Shown one piece after another: positions 26,205 through 34,339 of a stretch of 48,329 bases of DNA. The stretch is from positions 1 through 48,329 of the forward strand of contig CALDDL010000330.1 in NCBI GenBank assembly GCA_937936675.1. Direction: 5' to 3'. The stretch's first letter is position 1. Every line of letters begins with the position of its first letter. A model generated the notes under the pieces. That model made no database searches and was not told the origin of the DNA. It worked only from the letters and a program-made list of their open reading frames with translations. The DNA comes from an uncultured bacterium (GTDB lineage Bacteria; Bacteroidota; Ignavibacteria; Ignavibacteriales; Melioribacteraceae). The position numbers and the translations under genes were made by a program.

Positions 26205-28157
26205 ATGAAAAAGTTAACCATAATAGGTATAGGATTCCTGACATATTTTTTGCTTGTTGTGATAATGAACGCATACGAGAATACCAGAATGCATACAAGT
26301 ATAAATGAAGCAATTGTAGATTGGTATTCATACCGCTCACCAACAAATTATCTGCCCGATAATCTTTCTATAAAATTCAGTGATTTAACGGTTGACGGAC
26401 ATAAAGTTGTTCAAGGAGGGAAGATAAATGTCAATGAATCAATGGTAAAAATGACGCCAAAAGAATGGATGATACATGGTGGCTTTTCTGCCGATGAACC
26501 GCAAGTACCTGCATCCTTGAGACACTTTTATGATCCTGTTAAAATTGACGGTGTTTCATATTTGACGGATTTAGTAGAAAATTATTCTCAATTTTATAAT
26601 ATACCCTTGCCTAAAATGGATGCAAAAGAGTGGGCATTGAGCGCAACCGATAATCCATATAATTGGAATTATGCAAAACAATATTTGGGAAATGCATTTT
26701 ACAATGAAACAAAAAGAAGTGAATATTTAGGAGATGCATATCGGGCACTGGGTGAGACACTTCATCTATTTGCGGATATGGGATGTCCACCTCACGTTCG
26801 AAATGACGCTCACCCTGCATTTGCGAATGGATATGTAGGTGATCCTGACCCTTATGAAGAATTAATCAAGACTACTCAAGTCTTAGATTATGGCTCATCG
26901 AAAACTTTGGCTGATGCCAGTACTGTAGCTCAATTCAAGAGTGCGACTACCGCAGCGAATTTGTTTGAGGTAATGGCAGTTTTCACGAACAAAAATTTCT
27001 TTAGTGAAGATACTCAGTATGGCACAAATATTACTCCGCACATTAATGATAGAAGGAGTTATACCTCTCCCGCGGTCGGTTCTGATGTGATATATAATCC
27101 CTCGGATAAATATTACTATAAAACTATAAATGGTAATCAAATAAAAATGCTTGTATCTAAGAGCTATTGTTTTGGATTAGGAAGTAAATATAGCACGATC
27201 GATTTGGAATGCGTAAAATCACAAGCAAGTATTTTGATCCCTACGATTGTTGAGGGAGGAGCAAATATTATAAAATTATTTATACCAAAAATTTCAATTG
27301 AGATATCTGATGCAAAAGATGACGGAACTCTTAGCGGGGTTGTAAAACATACATTGAATTCCGAATACACAAAAGAGATTAAATATAACGGGAAAATAAA
27401 AATATTAAAAGGAAGTTCTACGGTAGGTGAGGTTAAATCTGTAAACAACACAATTTCCGGAAGCGGCTTAAATATTAAAAAGGACGAAAAAATTACTGCA
27501 GTACTTGAAATTGGAGGAATGATTTTTACTTCCAAAGAATTTACGGTAAAGGAAAAATCGAGTAGCTCGGATTGTTTAAATGCAATATTGGCTTGCACCA
27601 AAGTTTCTTCATATTCGGTTGCAAATTATGTATATACTGATGGAACCAACGAATCAAATAGAAATGTAAGTTATGCCCAAGGCGGAGAAAGTACTTCCAA
27701 CTGGTTCTCTGATGCAAAAATAAATTGGACGGGAAATAATTTTGTAATAACAAAAACGCAAGCAAGAAACTCGACTAGTGCAGATGGAGATACTGTTTAT
27801 TGTAAAATGGAAGGAGCATTATCAAAAGATGGAACTATTCTCGAAAGCTTCTCGGCTACTTGGGTTAGACACTATCGTTCCTATCAGTCCGATCAAAGTC
27901 GTATTTGGATTACGGATTTATTTGAAGTTTACGATCACAAATTCAAAAACATTCCTCTTACAAAATGTGATCAATATTCTAAATGGTTTGAGCTAGATAC
28001 TAATACTCAAATAAACAGTAATGTTATCTCATCTTATATATATAAATATGAGACTCAAACCACCGGGACAATACAATCACCCGTAGTGAAGGTTATAACA
28101 AATAAAGAAGCTAAGTCCTTAGGAGATTTTAGCAAAGTCCGTGTCTCATTTCAATGA
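26205..28157 (+). CDS. Zinc-dependent phospholipase C-like exported protein
   Basis: This 650-residue protein has an N-terminal hydrophobic segment (5-23) that is a signal peptide or anchor. The first 220 residues match the zinc-dependent phospholipase C / S1-P1 nuclease fold: His30 in 'MHTSINEAIVDW', Asp97 in 'GGFSADEP', His107, then 'HLFADMGCPPHVRN' with His187, Asp191 and His197. The spacing H-x3-D-x5-H equals that of the phospholipase C signature, and Asp201/His203 continue it. The remaining 430 residues are beta-rich with an Ig-like part and no recognised domain. Members hydrolyse phosphodiester bonds of lipids or nucleic acids with three zinc ions, so either phospholipid or nucleotide is possible. 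A gene for a small zinc ribbon heads the same unit. A strong terminator follows. Confidence 0.72.
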   Translation: MKKLTIIGIGFLTYFLLVVIMNAYENTRMHTSINEAIVDWYSYRSPTNYLPDNLSIKFSDLTVDGHKVVQGGKINVNESMVKMTPKEWMIHGGFSADEPQVPASLRHFYDPVKIDGVSYLTDLVENYSQFYNIPLPKMDAKEWALSATDNPYNWNYAKQYLGNAFYNETKRSEYLGDAYRALGETLHLFADMGCPPHVRNDAHPAFANGYVGDPDPYEELIKTTQVLDYGSSKTLADASTVAQFKSATTAANLFEVMAVFTNKNFFSEDTQYGTNITPHINDRRSYTSPAVGSDVIYNPSDKYYYKTINGNQIKMLVSKSYCFGLGSKYSTIDLECVKSQASILIPTIVEGGANIIKLFIPKISIEISDAKDDGTLSGVVKHTLNSEYTKEIKYNGKIKILKGSSTVGEVKSVNNTISGSGLNIKKDEKITAVLEIGGMIFTSKEFTVKEKSSSSDCLNAILACTKVSSYSVANYVYTDGTNESNRNVSYAQGGESTSNWFSDAKINWTGNNFVITKTQARNSTSADGDTVYCKMEGALSKDGTILESFSATWVRHYRSYQSDQSRIWITDLFEVYDHKFKNIPLTKCDQYSKWFELDTNTQINSNVISSYIYKYETQTTGTIQSPVVKVITNKEAKSLGDFSKVRVSFQ

Positions 28158-28209
28158 TTCATTGAGATTAATAAAATTATATTGTTGTTGATGACAAGGG
28201 TGCAATTGG

Positions 28210-28251
28210 CGTTAGGCAGGCAAGTTATAAGCTGCCTAACGTTTTTATTTT
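28210..28251 (+). terminator. Strong rho-independent terminator
   Basis: CGTTAGGCAG (28210-28219) and CTGCCTAACG (28232-28241) form a perfect 10-bp stem with a 12-base loop, followed directly by TTTTTATTTT. The T-run is on the plus side only, so it ends the 25049-28157 unit and not the leftward release-factor gene. Confidence 0.92.
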
Positions 28252-28271
28252 AAATCGAACGAGTTAATTTA

Positions 28272-29882
28272 TCACTTTGAGTTTTCTAATTCAGCGGTTC
28301 CGGTATTGTGCTCGATGCTAAAGAGAAATTGTGCTTTAGGATTTTTCTCTTTTGCGATATTAAGTGCATAAGATGAGTCTGCGATATAAACAAGATTATT
28401 ATGCTTATCCTTAAATAAATTATTGCTGCGTATTCTTAGGAGTTCATCAATATCTTCAATATTATCATACTTAATCCAGCATGCTTTATAAGACTGTAAC
28501 TGAACGAAATCGACCGATGCACCGAACTCATGAAGGAGACGATATTTAATTACGTCAAACTGAAGTTCACCCACCACTCCGACTACTTTTCTATTGCCCA
28601 TATCTTGAACGAATAATTGAGCGAGTCCTTCATCAGTGAGGTTTTGAAGCCCTTTTTCTAATTGCTTCGACTTCATCGGATCGGTATTTCTTACAAGGCG
28701 GAAGAGTTCGGGAGAGAATTGCGGAATACCAATATACATCATCTTTTCACCCTCGGTTAATGTATCCCCAATCTTAAATACACCCGAATCATAAAGCCCG
28801 ATAACATCGCCGGGATAAGCATCGTCAATAACGCTTTTTGTCTGCGCCATGAAAGTGGCAGGTGAAGTAAATTTTAGGTCTCGATCTAATCTCACGTGAT
28901 GATAAAATTTATTTCTTTCAAATTTTCCCGAGCATACTCTTAGGAATGCAATGCGGTCTCTATGCTTAGGATCGAGATTAGCATGAATCTTAAAGACGAA
29001 ACCGGAGAATTGAGTCTCGGTAGGTTGTACCATTCGCGATGTAGTCTCACGAGGTTTCGGCATTGGGGCAATAGATACGAAAGTATCGAGCAATTCTTTT
29101 ATACCAAAATTATTAAGAGCACTTCCGAAGAATACAGGTGCCTGTTCACCGCTCAGGTATTTATCTTTGTCGAAGTGATCATATACTCCATCGATTAGTT
29201 CAATATCATCTCTAAGCTTCTTAGCTGAATCTCCGAAACGTTCAATTAAGTTTTCATCATAAAGCGAGGAGAAAACTTCTACGTCTTCTTCTACTCTTGT
29301 TTTATTCGATTGGAAAAAATTAAATGTATTGTTATAAATATTAAATACACCGCGGAAAGAATTTCCCATACCAAGCGGATAGGAGAGCGGTCTTACTTTT
29401 ATATCTAATTTTTCTTCGAGTTCATCAAGGAGTTCAATAGGATATCTGCCTTCACGATCCATCTTATTAATAAAAATAATAACGGGAGTATTACGCATAC
29501 GGCAGACGTTCATCAATTTTTCTGTCTGCTCTTCTACACCTTTAACCGAATCGATTACGAGAATAACGCTATCGACTGCCGTGAGGGTACGATAAGTATC
29601 TTCGGCAAAATCTTTATGTCCCGGAGTATCAAGCAAATTTATATTGATATCGTTGTATTGAAAGGTAAGAACGGAGGTTGCCACCGAGATACCGCGCTGC
29701 TTTTCAATTTCAAGGAAATCCGAAGCGGCAGTTTTTTTGATTTTATTCGATTTTACTGCCCCAGCAATCTGAATTGCACCACTATATAGCAATAATTTTT
29801 CTGTAAGTGTCGTTTTTCCGGCATCGGGGTGACTAATGATAGCAAATGTTTTTCTTTTTTGAATTTCTGATAAAATACTCAT
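28272..29882 (-). CDS. prfC: Peptide chain release factor 3
   Basis: This 536-residue cytoplasmic translational GTPase is close to the usual 525-535 residues of RF3, which removes RF1/RF2 from the ribosome after termination. G1 'HPDAGKTT' is at 18-25, the switch I part 'QRGIS' at 62-66, G3 'DTPGH' at 85-89 and G4 'NKMD' at 139-142. The domain II and III blocks 'FKIHANLDPKHRDRIAFLR' and 'VGVVGELQFDVIKYRL' are specific to RF3 rather than EF-G. It is a single housekeeping gene read leftward, unrelated to the carbohydrate genes, and may mark the boundary between two accessory blocks. The gap to the divergent regulator (29883-30137) is 255 bp. Confidence 0.95.
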   Translation of the reverse strand: MSILSEIQKRKTFAIISHPDAGKTTLTEKLLLYSGAIQIAGAVKSNKIKKTAASDFLEIEKQRGISVATSVLTFQYNDININLLDTPGHKDFAEDTYRTLTAVDSVILVIDSVKGVEEQTEKLMNVCRMRNTPVIIFINKMDREGRYPIELLDELEEKLDIKVRPLSYPLGMGNSFRGVFNIYNNTFNFFQSNKTRVEEDVEVFSSLYDENLIERFGDSAKKLRDDIELIDGVYDHFDKDKYLSGEQAPVFFGSALNNFGIKELLDTFVSIAPMPKPRETTSRMVQPTETQFSGFVFKIHANLDPKHRDRIAFLRVCSGKFERNKFYHHVRLDRDLKFTSPATFMAQTKSVIDDAYPGDVIGLYDSGVFKIGDTLTEGEKMMYIGIPQFSPELFRLVRNTDPMKSKQLEKGLQNLTDEGLAQLFVQDMGNRKVVGVVGELQFDVIKYRLLHEFGASVDFVQLQSYKACWIKYDNIEDIDELLRIRSNNLFKDKHNNLVYIADSSYALNIAKEKNPKAQFLFSIEHNTGTAELENSK

Positions 29883-30064
29883 TGAAACGAATTTCCGTTA
29901 ATAATTTATAAATTGAATAAAATAATAGATATGAAGTGCTAGAGGGCACTAATAGAATTTTGGTGATGCGTAAGATATAGTAGAAAAAATATACATTTTT
30001 AAATATACATAAAAGGAACAAAATAATAAAAGCAAAAGAGGTAATATCTGAAAACCGATTTAAC

Positions 30065-30094
30065 TTGACAATTATATCTTGAATTTCCTAATTT
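30065..30094 (+). promoter_or_regulatory. Candidate promoter of the LacI-family gene
   Basis: TTGACA (30065-30070) is followed after 18 bases by TAATTT (30089-30094). The predicted start point falls at or just before the palindromic operator at 30106, so a bound repressor would block initiation. The -10 match is only fair. Confidence 0.45.
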
Positions 30095-30105
30095 AGACAT
30101 AGTGA

Positions 30106-30121
30106 GCACAAACGTTTGTGC
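30106..30121. promoter_or_regulatory. Perfect 16-bp palindromic LacI-family operator
   Basis: GCACAAACGTTTGTGC is a perfect palindrome with the central CG pair typical of LacI/GalR-family operators. It lies 16 bp upstream of the regulator's ATG at 30138 and just downstream of the candidate promoter, which indicates autorepression. A related copy lies upstream of the ABC importer genes. Confidence 0.8.
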
Positions 30122-30137
30122 AAAAACTAAAAAAACC

Positions 30138-31184
30138 ATGGCTATTACCTTAGAAAAAATATCGGAAGTAACAGGATTTTCTGTTTCGACAGTATCACGC
30201 GTGTTGAATAAGAAATCGAAGAAGTATCGTATCTCACTTGAGACCGAGCGCATTATTTATTCTAAGGCAAAGGAGCTGGGATATCGACCGAATGAACTTG
30301 CCAGAGGCCTCCGATTAAAGAAAACACACACAATTGGTTTAGTAGTCCCCGATATTTCCAACCCATTTTTCGCTTCAATCACTCATTTAATTCAAAAATA
30401 TCTTTATGAAGAAGGATATTCTCTTATTGTATGCAATACAAATGAGGATATTAAAACTGAGATCGAGCAGATCGATCTGATGAGGCGAAAGGGAGTCGAT
30501 GGTTATATTATAATGCCTGTCGGTACGCAGTTTGAACATATAAAAGGATTATTGGACGATAATAAGCCCTTAGTATTATTGGATAGAAATATTGACGCAC
30601 TCAATGCTAATTGTATTGTAGTGGATAATTATAGAGGTGCTTATGAGGCAACAGAGTGTTTAATACGCTTCGGACACGAGAGAATAGCTATTATTCAAGG
30701 GCTTCAGAACACATACACAAATAACGAGCGTGTAAGAGGATATAAAGACGCACTTGCAGATAATGGAATTAGAATTGATGAAAGCTATATAGTAGGTAAT
30801 GATTTTAGAAGAGAGAACGGATATATATCGACTAAATTACTTTTAAAAATGGAAAATCCTCCGACTGCAATATTTGCATTCAGTGATTTAATTACGTTGG
30901 GAATGCTTCAGGCAATTTCGGAAGAAAAAATTATAATTCCCGATAATGTATCTATAATTTCGTTTGATGAAATAGATTTTGCTCCTTATTTAGTTTCTCC
31001 TTTATCGGTAGTTGTTCAACCTAGGGAATTAATCGGTGAAGCAGCAGTTAAACTTCTTATCGAAGAGATGAGAAGCAAAAATAGACTAGGAAAAAGAAAA
31101 ATATTGTTAGAGTCTAAATTAGTAATTCGCGATTCTATTAAGAATTTTAATTTAGGAGTAGCGGCTCATAGGACTGCGAGTTGA
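30138..31184 (+). CDS. LacI/GalR-family transcriptional regulator
   Basis: The frame extends upstream to a GTG at 30102, but the start is put at ATG 30138. There the protein begins 'MAITLEKISEVTGFSVSTVSRVLN', shown as the canonical family N-terminus with the HTH at about 4-23; the upstream extension is encoded by the operator itself. The 348-residue product has the hinge helix ('PNELARGLRLKKTHTIGLVVPD') and a periplasmic-binding-protein-like sensor domain ('FGHERIAIIQG', 'AIFAFSDLITLGM', 'SIISFDEI'). It should bind palindromes with a central CG and release them when a sugar binds. The two best sites are its own leader (30106-30121) and the leader of the sugar ABC importer (31202-31217), so it is the local repressor. 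The effector is unknown, perhaps a manno-oligosaccharide. Confidence 0.9.
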   Translation: MAITLEKISEVTGFSVSTVSRVLNKKSKKYRISLETERIIYSKAKELGYRPNELARGLRLKKTHTIGLVVPDISNPFFASITHLIQKYLYEEGYSLIVCNTNEDIKTEIEQIDLMRRKGVDGYIIMPVGTQFEHIKGLLDDNKPLVLLDRNIDALNANCIVVDNYRGAYEATECLIRFGHERIAIIQGLQNTYTNNERVRGYKDALADNGIRIDESYIVGNDFRRENGYISTKLLLKMENPPTAIFAFSDLITLGMLQAISEEKIIIPDNVSIISFDEIDFAPYLVSPLSVVVQPRELIGEAAVKLLIEEMRSKNRLGKRKILLESKLVIRDSIKNFNLGVAAHRTAS

Positions 31185-31201
31185 TATTTTAAACTCTATT
31201 T

Positions 31202-31217
31202 GCGCAAACGTTTGTTC
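31202..31217. promoter_or_regulatory. LacI-family operator upstream of the sugar importer
   Basis: This 16-mer matches the palindrome at 30106 in 14 of 16 positions and keeps the full core CAAACGTTTG (31205-31214). It ends 28 bp before the GTG start of the binding-protein gene and lies in the 61-bp gap after the regulator. Confidence 0.75.
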
Positions 31218-31245
31218 TTATTATTTAATTAAATTGAGTATTTAA

Positions 31246-32565
31246 GTGAAAAACAAAATTATTTCGATATTTATAATAACTATAATGACATTAACTGTAA
31301 TTAGTTGCTCAAAGAGCGAAAATAACAGTGATGGTAAAGTGGTAGTTACATTTTGGCATGGTATGATGGCTTCTTCTGTGCCGGCATTAGAGAAATTGAT
31401 TCAAAAATTTGAAGAAACACACCCTGGGATAAAAATTAACGCTCAAACAATTCCAAATGGTGATGCAGGGATTCAGAAATTGATGACCTCACTTCAGAGC
31501 GGAACGGCTCCGGATGTTTCGTGGATTTATTCGGATTATATGGAGGACTTGGTTACTTCCAATTCAATCTATAAAATGAGTCATTTTATAGATGGTAAAA
31601 ATGGATTAACAAAAGAAGACCTTGAGGATATTTATCCTTCACTTATCACTTATGCTTCGTGGCGCGGAGAACTATATAGTATTCCAATGGAAGCGACAAA
31701 TTTAGCACTTCTTTATAATAAAGATTTATTCCGTCAAGCGGGATTAGACCCGAATCACCCTCCAAAGGATTGGGATGAATTATTAGATTTTTCAAGAAAA
31801 CTAACAATCGATAAAAATAATGACGGGAAGTTCGAGCAGGTGGGATTTTTCATTCCGGTTTTTCCTGCCACAGGCAGCAGAAATGGCTGGATGGTTTGGC
31901 AATATAGACCATTTTTATGGCAGGCTGGCGGTGATTTCATTGAAAAAGACCAATCAAAAGTAACTTATGATAGCGAAGCAGGAATAAAAGCATTAACTCT
32001 ATGGCAGAAACTTTTCCAAGAACAAAAATTAGAAACTTTTACTAGTGATTTTGATATGGCGTTCATTTCGAAGCAGCTTGCAATGGCTATGGATGGTCCT
32101 TGGAGTCTCCCAAGATATAAAGACTTGATGAAGGGAATCGATTGGGCATTTGCTCCATTGCCTGCCGGACCGGCAAAGCAGGCTACAATTGTAGGCGGAG
32201 AATATCTATGTATTTTCAAACAGAGCAAGAATCCCGATGCTGCATGGGAATTTGTTAAATGGATCTCATCTCCTGAAGCACAGGCGCAGTGGTGTATGAC
32301 TTCCGGTTACCTCCCGATTCGTAGATCGGTAAAAGAGATTCCCGAATTCAAAAAGTATTTAGAAGAAAATGCTAATTATAAAGTATTCGTTGACCAAATG
32401 GATGTAGGGCAAGCGGAACTCTCGATCGATTATGGCGCTATGCAGATTACGCAACATATCGGCGAGGCAATCGAAGGCGTTACAATAGGTAAAAGAGATG
32501 TAAGAACGGCACTAAAAAATTCGGCTAAAAAATCGAACGATTTATTAAATAGAGCACGCAAATAA
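31246..32565 (+). CDS. Sugar ABC transporter substrate-binding lipoprotein
   Basis: The start is a GTG at 31246, directly before a lipoprotein signal peptide with lipobox 'VISC' (Cys21). The 439-residue product is a MalE/UgpB-type family 1 binding protein: 'VTFWHGM', 'PDVSWIYSDYMEDL', 'YSIPMEATNLALLYNKDLF' and 'AMDGPWSLPRYKD' are typical blocks. It would capture mono- or oligosaccharide in the periplasm and deliver it to the two permeases that follow. An operator for the upstream LacI-type regulator precedes it. The substrate cannot be read from sequence; the locus suggests manno-oligosaccharides. Confidence 0.9.
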   Translation: MKNKIISIFIITIMTLTVISCSKSENNSDGKVVVTFWHGMMASSVPALEKLIQKFEETHPGIKINAQTIPNGDAGIQKLMTSLQSGTAPDVSWIYSDYMEDLVTSNSIYKMSHFIDGKNGLTKEDLEDIYPSLITYASWRGELYSIPMEATNLALLYNKDLFRQAGLDPNHPPKDWDELLDFSRKLTIDKNNDGKFEQVGFFIPVFPATGSRNGWMVWQYRPFLWQAGGDFIEKDQSKVTYDSEAGIKALTLWQKLFQEQKLETFTSDFDMAFISKQLAMAMDGPWSLPRYKDLMKGIDWAFAPLPAGPAKQATIVGGEYLCIFKQSKNPDAAWEFVKWISSPEAQAQWCMTSGYLPIRRSVKEIPEFKKYLEENANYKVFVDQMDVGQAELSIDYGAMQITQHIGEAIEGVTIGKRDVRTALKNSAKKSNDLLNRARK

Positions 32566-32601
32566 ATAGCGATAGATTAAGGGAAATTAGAACAGAACAA
32601 T

Positions 32602-33486
32602 ATGGCAATTTATAAAAAAAATAAGGATGGATTAGCGGCTGCGGGATTTCTTACTCCTACTCTGATAATATTCGGTACATTTATTCTGTTCCCTGTGTTC
32701 TTTTCGTTTTATTTAAGTTTTCAGGATTGGAATGCCTTTAGCTGGGAAGGATCGTTTGTCGGATTAGATAATTATACCAGAATGGTGCATACAAAAGAAT
32801 TTTGGGATGTACTTAAAAATACCTTAATCTATACGATAGGTACGGTACCATTAAACATGGTAGTCTCTTTGATGATCGCTTATGGATTGAATCAGAAATT
32901 AAAGGGGAAGAAATTTTTAAGGACCCTGTTTTTTGCTCCGGTTGTAGTTTCTCCGGTTGCAGCGGCACTTATCTGGAGATGGCTTTATGATCCTAATTTT
33001 GGATTAATCAATTATTCTTTAGGCTTTGCAGGAATTGATCCAATTAACTGGCTAAACGATCCGAGTGCGGCTATGTTTGCATTAATCGGAATGGGTGTTT
33101 GGAAGACATTCGGAACTAATATGGTATTATTTGCGGCGGGATTGAATGCAATTCCCGATTCCTATTATGAAGCCGCTACGATAGACGGAGCAGGTGCTTG
33201 GTCTAAGTTTTGGAATATTACAATTCCGCTTCTTAGTCCAACTACATTTTTTATAATGGTTATGTCGATGATCGGTTCTTTTCAGGTATTTGATATAGTA
33301 TATGTCTTAACCTCGGGGGGACCGCTGGGTTCTACGAAAGTATTAGTATTCTATATATATGAGTATGCATTTAAGTTCACGGGTGAGATGGGATATGCCT
33401 CGGCTGTATCTTACACATTATTTGCGTTACTCTTTATTTTAACAATGGTTCAAGTAAAGTATATGAAAAATAAGGCACTGGCATAA
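32602..33486 (+). CDS. Sugar ABC transporter permease, MalF type
   Basis: This 294-residue inner-membrane protein has about six hydrophobic helices. The ATPase-contact EAA loop 'YYEAATIDGAGAWSKFWNI' precedes 'TIPLLSPTTFFIMVMS'. It pairs with the permease starting 4 bp after its stop to form the channel of a family 1 sugar importer. The ribosome site is weak (GGGAAATTAG further upstream). No gene for the nucleotide-binding subunit is present in the window. Confidence 0.92.
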   Translation: MAIYKKNKDGLAAAGFLTPTLIIFGTFILFPVFFSFYLSFQDWNAFSWEGSFVGLDNYTRMVHTKEFWDVLKNTLIYTIGTVPLNMVVSLMIAYGLNQKLKGKKFLRTLFFAPVVVSPVAAALIWRWLYDPNFGLINYSLGFAGIDPINWLNDPSAAMFALIGMGVWKTFGTNMVLFAAGLNAIPDSYYEAATIDGAGAWSKFWNITIPLLSPTTFFIMVMSMIGSFQVFDIVYVLTSGGPLGSTKVLVFYIYEYAFKFTGEMGYASAVSYTLFALLFILTMVQVKYMKNKALA

Positions 33487-33490
33487 GCAA

Positions 33491-34339
33491 ATGCAAAAAA
33501 TTGATAAAAAATATAAATATTTGAATATATCAAAGAGTGTGTTGATACATATTTTAATGTACTCACTTGCAATACTTACTATTATGCCTTTTATCTGGAT
33601 GATACTCACATCGGTAAAAGATATGAGTGAAATATTTGTATATCCTCCGCAATGGTTTCCTAAAGAGATAAAATTCCAGAATTATATAGATGCTTTTAAT
33701 GCGGCTCCGTTCGGGACTTTTTATATGAATAGTTTGATTGTTGCCTTCAGCGTTACTCTTGGTCAATTAATCACTTGTTCAATGGCGGCTTATGCATTTG
33801 CTAGACTTGAATTTAAGGGGAGAGATATTATATTTTATATATTCCTAGGCACGATGATGATTCCGGCAAACGTAACAATGATTCCTACATATATAGTATT
33901 AAGCACGTTTGGATTAATCGATTCATTGTATTCATTAATTATTCCGGGATTGGCATCGGCATTTGGAACGTTTTTATTAAGACAATTTTTTATGACGATA
34001 CCTAAAGAATTAGAAGAAGCGGCATATATAGACGGAGCAAGTAAATGGCAGGTACTTTTGAGAGTAATAATTCCATTATCTAAGCCGGCACTTGCGACTT
34101 TAGCAATTTTCACATTTATGGGTGTATTTAATGATTTTATTTGGGCACTTATTTGTATCAATTCCGAAGAGCTAAAAACTGTACAACTAGGATTAGCGAC
34201 ATTCAGAGACAAATATTTAACTCAATGGGATTTATTAATGGCAGGATCAGTAACTGCTACATTACCAATACTAATCATATTCTTCGTAGCACAGAAATAC
34301 TTTATTCAAGGAATAACACTAAGCGGATTGAAAGAGTGA
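33491..34339 (+). CDS. Sugar ABC transporter permease, MalG type
   Basis: This 282-residue membrane protein has the MalG-type EAA loop 'LEEAAYIDGASKWQVLLRV' followed by 'IIPLSKPALATLAIFTFMG', and the family start 'MPFIWMILTSVKD'. No ribosome site is evident; the 4-bp gap to the preceding permease points to translational coupling. Its stop codon overlaps the GTG start of the GWxTD gene, so that gene is read from the same message. The family ends with 'GITLSGLKE', as here. Confidence 0.92.
   Translation: MQKIDKKYKYLNISKSVLIHILMYSLAILTIMPFIWMILTSVKDMSEIFVYPPQWFPKEIKFQNYIDAFNAAPFGTFYMNSLIVAFSVTLGQLITCSMAAYAFARLEFKGRDIIFYIFLGTMMIPANVTMIPTYIVLSTFGLIDSLYSLIIPGLASAFGTFLLRQFFMTIPKELEEAAYIDGASKWQVLLRVIIPLSKPALATLAIFTFMGVFNDFIWALICINSEELKTVQLGLATFRDKYLTQWDLLMAGSVTATLPILIIFFVAQKYFIQGITLSGLKE

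Noticed and set aside
25543..26346. 267-codon open frame on the minus strand
   Set aside because: It lies opposite three well-supported lipoprotein and phospholipase-like genes with ribosome sites, has no signal or domain, and its composition is that of an antisense shadow.
29935..29950. AGTGC...GCACT inverted repeat in the 29883-30137 gap
   Set aside because: Only five base pairs and no associated promoter or T-run; likely chance in this AT-rich gap.
30102..30137. GTG start giving 12 more residues to the LacI-family protein
   Set aside because: The extra codons are the palindromic operator, and the family N-terminus begins at ATG 30138.
34141..34335. Longer N-terminus for the GWxTD protein
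   Set aside because: The 65 added residues are the permease gene read in another frame; the GTG at 34336 begins a clear signal peptide.
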